The notes under the pieces: model-generated
What the model was told of the DNA's origin: nothing
Database searches by the model: none
What the model saw: only the letters and a program-made list of their open reading frames with translations
Made by a program: the position numbers and the translations under genes
From: an uncultured Oscillospiraceae bacterium
GTDB lineage: Bacteria > Bacillota > Clostridia > Oscillospirales > Oscillospiraceae
DNA length: 43,838 nucleotides
Assembly (NCBI GenBank): GCA_910585735.1
Contig: CAJUEU010000015.1
Coordinates: forward strand, 1-43,838
Direction: 5' to 3'
Shown: positions 37,874-43,838 of the stretch, piece by piece
How positions within the stretch are numbered: the first letter of the stretch is position 1
Layout: each line of letters opens with the position of its first letter

Positions 37874-38242
37874 TTAAGACTTTGATCTGGGCTTGAAAAT
37901 CAGGGCGATCAGATAACCAAAGAAAATGGAGGCGGTGATGCCGGCGGCCGCTGCGGTAACGCCCCCGGTGAGCGCACCCAGAAATCCTTTTTCCGCAACG
38001 GCCTTTTGCACGCCTTTGGCCAGGAGAAATCCAAAGCCGGTGAGGGGAACAGTGGCTCCTGCCCCACCGAATTCGACCACATATTTGTAAAGGCCGAGCC
38101 CCCCCAGTACCACGCCGCTAACTACATAGGCGACCAAGATCCTGGCCGGAGTAAGAGAGGTTTTGTCGATCAAAAGCTGTCCGATGAGACAAAGAAGCCC
38201 GCCGCAGAGAAAGGCTTTTGCGCAGTCCATCAATAATTCCAT
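37874..38242 (-). CDS. spoVAE: Stage V sporulation protein AE (SpoVAE)
   Basis: Small membrane protein of 122 residues of the SpoVAC/SpoVAE family, with four hydrophobic segments and the pattern FLCGGLLCLIGQLLIDKTSLTPARILVAYVVSGVVLGGLGLYKYVVEFGGAGATVPLTGFG. Acts with SpoVAC and SpoVAD in moving dipicolinic acid into the developing spore and out during germination. ATG at 38242 follows AAGGAGG, 10 bases after spoVAD; the frame runs back to 38449 only as overlap. Order AD then AE is as in Bacilli and Clostridia. Confidence 0.93.
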   Translation of the reverse strand: MELLMDCAKAFLCGGLLCLIGQLLIDKTSLTPARILVAYVVSGVVLGGLGLYKYVVEFGGAGATVPLTGFGFLLAKGVQKAVAEKGFLGALTGGVTAAAAGITASIFFGYLIALIFKPRSKS

Positions 38243-38252
38243 AGTATCCTCC

Positions 38253-39266
38253 TTATTTGCTGTTTGAGATGGCAACGGCATGGCAGATACAAGGGATAGA
38301 TTCCCCCTGTTGGGTGGAAGTGGGGGAGAGCAGGGCCCCAGTGGGGCAGAAGAGCAGATTATTCCACTTTCCTTCCCGCATGCCGTTAAGCAGATACCCG
38401 GTGAGCACGGTGGCCGAGCAGCCGCAGCCTGAGCCGCCGCAATGGACATCCTGCTTTTTCAGGTCAAAGATCATGGTGCCGCAATCGTCGTAATTGGTCA
38501 GTTCGATCCCGTCCTTTTGAAAGAAATCGAAAATGACCTCCTTGCCCAGTTTGCCTAAGTCGCCCGTAACGATCAGGTCATAAAAGGAGGGGTGACGGCC
38601 GGTATCCCGAAAGTGGGCGGTCAGGGTGTCGTAGGCGGCAGGGGCCATGGCGGCCCCCATATTGTTGGCGTCCTTGATGCCTTTGTCTACCACCTTGCCT
38701 GTGGTTATATGGGTCACATAGGGGCCGGGGCCATCCTTGGCCAGGATCACCGCGCCTGAGCCGGTAACTGTCCACTGGGCGGTTGGGGTCCGCTGACCGC
38801 CATATTCCAGCGGAGTGCGGTATTGCCGCTCAGCGGAGCAAAAGTGGGAGGAAGTCACGGCTCCGGCAAATTGAGCGAAGCCTCCGTCCAGGATCATAGA
38901 GGCCAGAGAGAGGCTTTCTCCCATAGTGGAGCAGGCTCCATAGAGGCCAAAGAAGGGGACATCCTGCCCCCGGACCGCGAAGCCGGAACCGATGCACTGA
39001 TTGAGAAGGTCCCCGGCAAAGAGGTAGTCTAAGTTAGAGATTGCTTGACCAGCTTTATCCAGGGCCATGGACAGAGCCAGCTTTTGCATAGCGGTCTCTG
39101 ACTTTTCCCAGGTTTTTTCTCCAAAGGTGTCGTCCTGCTCGATGTGGTCAAAGCTGTTGGCCAGAGGACCGTCACCCTCTTTTTTTCCCACTACATTTGC
39201 GTGGCCGATAATGGCGGGCGGATTGGCCAGCGCCACGGTTTGGAGTCCCAGCTTTTTGGTCGCCAT
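38253..39266 (-). CDS. spoVAD: Stage V sporulation protein AD (SpoVAD)
   Basis: Dipicolinic-acid-binding protein of 337 residues with a thiolase-like fold, located at the inner spore membrane. LGLQTVALANPPAIIGHANVVGKKEGDGPLA, DDTFGEKTWEKSE, FGLYGACSTMGESL, GAVTSSHFCSAERQYRTPLEYGGQRTPTAQWTVTGSGAVIL and HCGGSGCGCSATVL are typical. Start ATG follows AGGTGATA. In Bacilli the spoVA operon is sigma-G controlled; I see no confident sigma-G promoter, only a CACACTA resembling its -10. It is first in its transcript, since the next gene upstream (GNAT) is divergent. spoVAC, which normally precedes it, is missing here. Confidence 0.95.
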   Translation of the reverse strand: MATKKLGLQTVALANPPAIIGHANVVGKKEGDGPLANSFDHIEQDDTFGEKTWEKSETAMQKLALSMALDKAGQAISNLDYLFAGDLLNQCIGSGFAVRGQDVPFFGLYGACSTMGESLSLASMILDGGFAQFAGAVTSSHFCSAERQYRTPLEYGGQRTPTAQWTVTGSGAVILAKDGPGPYVTHITTGKVVDKGIKDANNMGAAMAPAAYDTLTAHFRDTGRHPSFYDLIVTGDLGKLGKEVIFDFFQKDGIELTNYDDCGTMIFDLKKQDVHCGGSGCGCSATVLTGYLLNGMREGKWNNLLFCPTGALLSPTSTQQGESIPCICHAVAISNSK

Positions 39267-39391
39267 ATTGTATCACCTGTACCTTCCATAGTTTCTTGGG
39301 GAAATGAGCTCCTATTTCATAGGTGAAAATAGTGTGAGCGAAATAGAAGAAAAATAACCGCAAAAACAGGAAGTTTTCGTTGTCCAAGTCG

Positions 39392-39420
39392 TTTACAGGG
39401 CGGGAAAGCTGTGGTAAACT
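39392..39420 (+). promoter_or_regulatory. Predicted promoter of the GNAT operon
   Basis: TTTACA, a 17-base spacer and TAAACT, 35 bases before the start codon. Confidence 0.65.
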
Positions 39421-39455
39421 ATACTTATCTAAAACAATGAGCGAGGTGCTGAAGC

Positions 39456-39962
39456 ATGATCCGTAAAGCAGAGCTTCAGGAGCTTCCGTTGCTCTACGAC
39501 ATAGGCAAAAAAGCCAGAGCCTACATGGTGCGGACCGGAAATCCCACCCAGTGGGACGCGGGTTACCCGGATCTGTATCTGCGGGAGGATATCAAAAAGG
39601 ATCATCTTTATGTTTTGACCGATGAAAAAAACTGTCCCCACGCTTTTTTTGCCTTTATCTTGGGGGAAGATCCCAGCTACAGGGTGATCGACGGCGAGTG
39701 GCTGAACGAAAAACCATACGGGACCATCCACCGCCTCGCCTCGGATGGGGAACTGAAGGGGGCATTTGGGATTGTTCTGGAGTTCTGCCGAAAGATCTGC
39801 CCCAATATTCGGGCGGATACCCACGAAATGAACCGCACCATGCGTCATCTGCTGGAAAAGCACGGCTTTACCCGGTGCGGGTATATTAATTTGGATAAGC
39901 AGGAAGGAGATACCCTGCGGGTAGCCTACCAGCTTTGGGGGAGCTTTCTTGGAAAGGAATGA
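39456..39962 (+). CDS. GNAT family N-acetyltransferase
   Basis: Acetyl-CoA-dependent acetyltransferase of 168 residues. The fold is visible from IRKAELQELPLLYDIGKKARAYMVRTGNPTQW, the beta strand YGTIHRLASDGELKGAFGIVLEF and the C-terminal IRADTHEMNRTMRHLLEKHGFTRCGYI, where MNRTMRHLLEKHGF is the usual acetyl-CoA/helix-4 region. The canonical Q/R-x-x-G-x-G/A loop is degenerate (DGELKGAF). Substrate unknown. GAGGTG precedes ATG. The next gene starts 7 bases after its stop, so it leads a three-gene run. Confidence 0.88.
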   Translation: MIRKAELQELPLLYDIGKKARAYMVRTGNPTQWDAGYPDLYLREDIKKDHLYVLTDEKNCPHAFFAFILGEDPSYRVIDGEWLNEKPYGTIHRLASDGELKGAFGIVLEFCRKICPNIRADTHEMNRTMRHLLEKHGFTRCGYINLDKQEGDTLRVAYQLWGSFLGKE

Positions 39963-39969
39963 ACAAGGC

Positions 39970-40578
39970 ATGGACGAAAGGAAACGAACATTGGCTTACC
40001 TGTGCCCAAAGTGTAAGCAGAGCGTTGTAGTGGAGGAAAGCGAATTTCGCCTGGCGGCGGCCCCCATTCAATTTCCCTGCCCCTGTGGCGGTTCTGTGCT
40101 GGGGGTGGAGATGGAGGCGGATCATGTGGATCTGACCGTCCCCTGTGTTTACTGTGGGGAGGACCATCATGTTCGCTGTTCCGCTCATGGATTTCTTCAT
40201 GAGAAGGCTCTTGCTTTTTCCTGTAAGGTGACTGGGCTTGACTGCCTTTATGTAGGAGAGGAAGGGGCGGTGTTTCAAGCGCTTCGCCGCCTGGAGGAGG
40301 CGACTGCCGGCTGGGAGCAAAAATCGGAAGACGAACCCTTTCTGAACGAAACCATTATGAGTGAGATCTTGGGCGAGCTAAAGGAGATCGCCGCCCGTGG
40401 AGGGCTCTCCTGCCGTTGCGGTTCAAAAAAATATAAGGTGAAGGTCAAATTCAGTTCTGTGGAGCTGGAGTGTGGAGAATGCGGCGCCCGTATGCGGCTG
40501 CCTGCCGCCACGGGAGAGGACCTGGAGGAGCTCTGTTGCCAATATACCCTTCTGATTGGTGGAAAGGAGCAGGGCTGA
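39970..40578 (+). CDS. Cysteine-rich (zinc-ribbon-type) protein of unknown function
   Basis: Protein of 202 residues with five cysteine pairs: YLCPKCK (about residue 12), FPCPCGG, VPCVYCGEDHHVRCSAHGF, SCRCGSKKY and LECGECGA. This spacing suggests two or three zinc ribbons at the N-terminus and one more near the C-terminus, with a helical, acidic linker (ALRRLEEATAGWEQKSEDEPFLNETIMSEILGELKEI) between. It resembles CpXC-type proteins, but I cannot assign a family securely. ATG at 39970 is preceded by AAAGGAA; the frame upstream begins with TTG inside the GNAT gene. Its stop overlaps the thioesterase start (TGATG). Confidence 0.8.
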   Translation: MDERKRTLAYLCPKCKQSVVVEESEFRLAAAPIQFPCPCGGSVLGVEMEADHVDLTVPCVYCGEDHHVRCSAHGFLHEKALAFSCKVTGLDCLYVGEEGAVFQALRRLEEATAGWEQKSEDEPFLNETIMSEILGELKEIAARGGLSCRCGSKKYKVKVKFSSVELECGECGARMRLPAATGEDLEELCCQYTLLIGGKEQG

Positions 40579-41318
40579 TGAGCATGTTCTATGAGGCTAC
40601 CTATCTGGTGGATTCAAGAGATACCGACCTCTTTGCTCAGTGCCGGCCTTCCGCCTTACTGGGTTTTCTTCAGGAGGCCGCCATTCAGGCGGCTGGTGAG
40701 ATCGGTGTTTCCCGGGAAAAAATGATTCAGCAATATCATGCCTTTTGGATGCTGTCCCGGGTACGGTACAATCTGAAACGTCCTTTGCGGTGCGGGGAGA
40801 GGGTACGGGTAAAAACCTGGCACCGCGGAGGAAAGTCTGCCATGATGTATCGGGATTTTGACCTCTTTGTGGGAGAGGAGCATGTGGGAGAGGCAATTTC
40901 CATCTGGGTCCTGACTGAGTTGGAAAGCCGCAGGCTCCTTCGGCTTTCTGATGTGTCGGAATTTGAGAGAACGGATGGAGGAGAGCTGTGCCGGAGCGAG
41001 CAGCTCCACAAGCCCAGGCCCCCGGAAGAGCTGACTCTATCCGAGGTTCGGCGGATGCACTATTCTGATACGGACATCAACGGCCATGTGAATAACGGAA
41101 AGTATGCGGATTTTGTTTGTGACGCTTTGTCTATGGAGGCCTTGGGGAAAGGAGCCTTTGTATCCTCACTCCAGTTGGGCTATCTGGCCGAGTGCCTGCC
41201 CGGAGAGGAAATATCCCTCTATACGGGCGGCGAAGGGCGGGAACATTTTGCTCTTGGCCGGGGCGCAGAAGGAAAAGAGCGGTTTCAAGCAATTTTGACC
41301 CTTGACAAGCTGGCTTAG
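40578..41318 (+). CDS. Acyl-ACP thioesterase family protein
   Basis: Double hot-dog thioesterase of 246 residues (FatA/FatB-like, bacterial type). The N-terminal hot-dog has DSRDTDLFAQCRPSALLGFLQEAAIQAAGEIGV and WMLSRVRYNLKRPLRCGERVRVKTW. The C-terminal half has HYSDTDINGHVNNGKYADFVCDAL, the family's catalytic Asn/His-type motif (DxNxHxNNxxY). It would hydrolyse acyl-ACP to free fatty acid in the cytoplasm. ATG overlaps the preceding stop as TGATG, with AAAGGAG 9 bases upstream; a second ATG two codons on is possible. The guaB promoter lies in its last codons. Confidence 0.92.
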   Translation: MSMFYEATYLVDSRDTDLFAQCRPSALLGFLQEAAIQAAGEIGVSREKMIQQYHAFWMLSRVRYNLKRPLRCGERVRVKTWHRGGKSAMMYRDFDLFVGEEHVGEAISIWVLTELESRRLLRLSDVSEFERTDGGELCRSEQLHKPRPPEELTLSEVRRMHYSDTDINGHVNNGKYADFVCDALSMEALGKGAFVSSLQLGYLAECLPGEEISLYTGGEGREHFALGRGAEGKERFQAILTLDKLA

Positions 41319-41330
41319 GAAGATTAAAAT
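41302..41330 (+). promoter_or_regulatory. guaB promoter
   Basis: Consensus TTGACA, 17-base spacer and TAAAAT; the -35 box lies in the last codons of the thioesterase gene. Confidence 0.82.
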
Positions 41331-41365
41331 AGATAAAATTTATTAAGAAAGAAGGAAGATGCCCT

Positions 41366-42841
41366 ATGGTCAACTCAGATGCCTCCCAGAAGTTTTTGAA
41401 GCAGGGACTTACTTTTGACGACGTACTGCTCGTACCCGCGAAAAGTGACGTGCTCCCTGCGGACATTGACCTTCACACACATCTGACGAAAAAAATCGTA
41501 CTCAATATTCCCTTGATGAGCGCAGCCATGGATACCGTTACCGAATCCCGCATGGCCATTGCCATCGCCCGGGAGGGCGGTATCGGCATCATCCATAAAA
41601 ATATGTCCATCGGTCAGCAGGCTGAGCAGGTAGACATGGTCAAGCGCAGTGAGAATGGGGTCATTACCAATCCCTTTTTCCTGGCCCCCGGCCATACCCT
41701 GGAGGAGGCCAACGAACTGTGCGCCAAATATAAGATCTCCGGCGTACCCATTTGTGACAATGGAAAGCTGGTTGGTATCATCACAAACCGGGATATGAAG
41801 TTTGAGACCGATATGAGCCAGCTGATCGACAATGTGATGACCAAAGACAACCTGGTTACCGCCCCCGAGGGGACCACTTTGGATGAGGCGCGGGAGATCC
41901 TGCGTAGGCATAAGATCGAGAAGCTGCCCATCGTGGATCAAGAATTCCATCTCAAGGGTCTCATCACCATCAAGGATATCGAGAAGGCGCAGGTCTATCC
42001 CAATTCCGCACGTGACGAGAAGGGACGTCTCCTGGTGGGGGCCGCCATTGGTGCCACAGGTGATGTTCTGGACCGGGTCCGTGCTCTGGTGGATGTGGGT
42101 GTGGACGTGTTGGTACTGGATTCAGCCCATGGTCACAGCCACAATATCATTGAGAGCGTCAAGCGGATCAAGGCCCTTTATCCTGATGTACAGCTCATTG
42201 CGGGGAATGTAGCCACAGCGGAGGGGACCCGGGCCCTTATTGAAGCGGGCGCTGACTGCGTGAAGATCGGAATCGGACCCGGCTCTATCTGTACCACCCG
42301 CGTGGTGGCCGGCATCGGCGTGCCTCAGATCACGGCCGTGTACGATGCTGCCTGCGTAGCCAAGGAGTATGGCGTTCCTGTGATCGCCGACGGCGGCGTT
42401 AAGTATTCCGGCGATATTGCCAAGGCTATTGCCGCAGGCGCCAATGTGGTCATGCTGGGTTCCTTGCTGGCTGGTTGTGAAGAATCTCCCGGAGACACCG
42501 AGGTCTTCCAAGGGCGGCAGTTTAAGGTTTACCGTGGAATGGGCTCTTTGGCAGCTATGGCCAAAGGCTCCAAGGACCGTTACTTCCAGGAGAACAACAA
42601 AAAGCTGGTCCCCGAAGGCGTGGAGGGACGGGTACCCTACAAGGGAGCCACCAGCGAGACGATCTATCAAATGATGGGTGGCCTTCGGGCCGGTATGGGC
42701 TACTGCGGCTGTGGCACCATTGGCGAACTGCAGGAGAAGGCCCAGTTTATGCAGATCACGGCAGCCGGTCTTCGGGAATCCCATCCCCACGATATTTATA
42801 TCACCAAAGAAGCTCCTAACTACACCGTTAATCCTCAGTAA
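41366..42841 (+). CDS. guaB: IMP dehydrogenase GuaB
   Basis: Oxidises IMP to XMP with NAD, the committed step of guanine nucleotide synthesis. The 491-residue protein has the barrel start LTFDDVLLVPAKSDVLP, two CBS domains inserted at about residues 95-210 (NPFFLAPGHTLEEANELC to GLITIKDIEKA), the catalytic-cysteine loop GPGSICTTRVVAGIG, the IMP-binding ADGGVKYSGDIAKAIAAGA, and the mobile flap KGATSETIYQMMGGLRAGMGYCG. Length is standard. ATG at 41366 follows GAAGGAAG. Followed by a terminator, hence a one-gene transcript. Confidence 0.98.
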   Translation: MVNSDASQKFLKQGLTFDDVLLVPAKSDVLPADIDLHTHLTKKIVLNIPLMSAAMDTVTESRMAIAIAREGGIGIIHKNMSIGQQAEQVDMVKRSENGVITNPFFLAPGHTLEEANELCAKYKISGVPICDNGKLVGIITNRDMKFETDMSQLIDNVMTKDNLVTAPEGTTLDEAREILRRHKIEKLPIVDQEFHLKGLITIKDIEKAQVYPNSARDEKGRLLVGAAIGATGDVLDRVRALVDVGVDVLVLDSAHGHSHNIIESVKRIKALYPDVQLIAGNVATAEGTRALIEAGADCVKIGIGPGSICTTRVVAGIGVPQITAVYDAACVAKEYGVPVIADGGVKYSGDIAKAIAAGANVVMLGSLLAGCEESPGDTEVFQGRQFKVYRGMGSLAAMAKGSKDRYFQENNKKLVPEGVEGRVPYKGATSETIYQMMGGLRAGMGYCGCGTIGELQEKAQFMQITAAGLRESHPHDIYITKEAPNYTVNPQ

Positions 42842-42857
42842 GCATATAATTAAGTGT

Positions 42858-42896
42858 ATGGGCCGCGTCGGGAAACCGATGCGGCCCATATTTTGT
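42858..42896 (+). terminator. Terminator after guaB
   Basis: Fourteen-bp stem ATGGGCCGCGTCGG with its complement (one G-U), a GAAA tetraloop, then ATTTTGT. Confidence 0.9.
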
Positions 42897-42904
42897 ATTA
42901 GGGG

Positions 42905-42933
42905 TTGCAATCTTATACAAAACAAGTTACAAT
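42905..42933 (+). promoter_or_regulatory. Promoter of the cell wall hydrolase gene
   Basis: TTGCAA, a 17-base spacer and TACAAT. GTTACAAT is repeated directly 12 bases further on. Confidence 0.75.
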
Positions 42934-42968
42934 ATGGTTACAATTTCTCTTCGGAAGGAGTAGTTACT

Positions 42969-43763
42969 TTGAAAAGAAAAGTTTTGGGCGGTATTTTGTG
43001 CGCAGTTATGCTGCTGGGCATTGGAACTCCGGCTTATGCGGAGGAGACGCCTCCTGTAGTGGAAGTGGCCGTAGATGGGGAACTGGTGGAGGTGGAGGCT
43101 CTCCTCTATGGTGGGACCTCATATTTTCCGTTGGACGAGACTGTCAAGCTTTTTTATCCCCAGGCGGAGATTCAGAGTGAGGGGGGGATCTGCACCGTTT
43201 TGGACGAGTCTTTTACCATGACAGCGCAGGTTGGAGGAGCCTATCTGGTCGTAAATGGACGGTATCTTTACTCTGCGGAGGGACTTAAAGAGCGGGACAA
43301 TGATGGAATGGTCATGGTACCGGCCCGGCTTCTCGGAAAAGCTCTGGGCCTTGGAGTCGATTGGTCCGGCAGAGTGGAGTTCACCACAGGGGGAGAGCCT
43401 CTTTCCGCGGAGGATGTTCCCTATACAGAGGATGAACTGGATCTGATCGCCAGGGTCATCACCCATGAAAGCGGAAACCAGTCCCTGCAAGGAAAGATGG
43501 CGGTGGGAAATGTGATCCTGATCCGAGTGGCCGATAAGAGATTCCCGGCAACCGTTTCTGAGGTGATTTATCAGAAAAATCAGTTCCCGGGGGCTACCGG
43601 CATGGAGCCCAACGCGGAATCTATCCTTGCTGCCAAGCTGGTGCTGGAGGGAGCAAACGTAGTTCCCGGGGCATTTTATTTCAACGGTGTGGGCAAGTCC
43701 TGCTGGGCATCCAGAAATAAAACGCTGCTCTACACGATCGGCGGTCACGCCTTTTACGGATAA
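42969..43763 (+). CDS. Secreted cell wall hydrolase, SleB family, with stalk domain
   Basis: Exported protein of 264 residues. A signal peptide (KRKVLGGILCAVMLLGIGTPAYA, cleaved before EE) is followed by a stalk-type region (VEVAVDGELVEVEALLYGGTSYFPLDETVKLF, then MVMVPARLLGKALGLGVDW) as in the 921-2324 protein. The C-terminal hydrolase_2 domain (LDLIARVITHESGNQSLQGKMAVGNVILIRV, RFPATVSEVIYQKNQF) has the catalytic Glu in HESGN. SleB and CwlJ cut cortex peptidoglycan during spore germination, but vegetative members exist. The start is TTG at 42969, supported by AAGGAG 8 bases upstream and by the signal peptide beginning there. A vegetative-type promoter argues against purely forespore expression. 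Confidence 0.9.
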   Translation: MKRKVLGGILCAVMLLGIGTPAYAEETPPVVEVAVDGELVEVEALLYGGTSYFPLDETVKLFYPQAEIQSEGGICTVLDESFTMTAQVGGAYLVVNGRYLYSAEGLKERDNDGMVMVPARLLGKALGLGVDWSGRVEFTTGGEPLSAEDVPYTEDELDLIARVITHESGNQSLQGKMAVGNVILIRVADKRFPATVSEVIYQKNQFPGATGMEPNAESILAAKLVLEGANVVPGAFYFNGVGKSCWASRNKTLLYTIGGHAFYG

Positions 43764-43770
43764 GAGAATC

Positions 43771-43806
43771 AAAAGGGCGGGGTATCAATAACCCCGCCCT
43801 TTTGCT
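43771..43806 (+). terminator. Terminator after the cell wall hydrolase gene
   Basis: Thirteen-bp perfect stem AAAAGGGCGGGGT with its complement, a 7-base loop, and TTTT. Confidence 0.92.
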
Positions 43807-43838
43807 GTATTTTGTGAAACCGACTTTAACAAAAAATC

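Noticed and set aside
39267..39360. Possible sigma-G promoter for spoVAD (CACACTA as -10)
   Set aside because: The -10 is imperfect, and no acceptable -35 lies 17-18 bases upstream.
1..43838. CRISPR array, rRNA, tRNA or tandem repeat array
   Set aside because: No regularly spaced repeats, and no tRNA- or rRNA-like sequence was noticed on either strand; a dedicated scan was not possible.

Overview
The window is a 43.8 kb chromosomal segment at about 57-58% G+C (by eye) from an endospore-forming Firmicute. SpoIIR, SpoVAD and SpoVAE, a T-box leader, a tetrahydrofolate (THF) riboswitch, RNase M5, strong AGGAGG ribosome binding sites and an ECF folate transporter point to Clostridia. The DUF4914, DUF4250 and stalk-domain genes suggest the Oscillospiraceae (Flavonifractor/Pseudoflavonifractor/Lawsonibacter type). 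The family assignment is inference. No rRNA, tRNA, CRISPR array, transposase or prophage block was seen.

Layout: (1) 1-7.5 kb: the 3' part of tsaD, then a minus-strand block with a secreted stalk-domain protein downstream of a complete BMP-type nucleoside ABC transporter (lipoprotein, ATPase, two permeases). (2) 7.6-9.5 kb: a minus-strand cassette of class II aldolase, small cupin and KduD-like dehydrogenase. (3) 9.6-18.7 kb, plus strand: family-4 uracil-DNA glycosylase, Lrp regulator with aminotransferase, ispE, spoIIR, then holA, a DUF4914 P-loop protein, rnmV and a small P-loop kinase, followed by a THF riboswitch and folT. (4) 18.7-24.9 kb, minus strand: an alanine T-box leader ahead of an iron-sulfur flavoprotein, alaS, a 58-codon DUF4250 gene, a HIT protein and a large GT-C-like membrane protein. 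(5) 25-27.4 kb, minus: mltG and a U32-family gene. (6) 27.5 kb, plus: a 52-residue Cys/Gly-rich membrane peptide. (7) 27.8-31 kb, minus: tagA-like glycosyltransferase, tmk and a DJ-1/PfpI protein, plus a solitary tyrosine recombinase. (8) 31-37 kb: FAD dehydrogenase divergent from gdhA, then a short UvrA paralogue. (9) 37-43.8 kb: hemolysin III protein, spoVAD-spoVAE without spoVAC, then GNAT, a Cys-rich zinc-type protein, acyl-ACP thioesterase, guaB and a SleB-type cell wall hydrolase.

Most of this is ordinary housekeeping chromosome and I found no clearly new multi-gene defence or mobile system. The best leads are: the THF riboswitch, whose downstream sequence forms two mutually exclusive stems, one hiding the folT Shine-Dalgarno; the alanine T-box that appears to govern five genes, including a flavoprotein placed before alaS; the DUF4914 protein with an HPr-kinase-like Walker A loop; the Cys/Gly-rich peptide gene; and the aldolase-cupin-KduD cassette. 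Several promoters carry unexplained inverted repeats.
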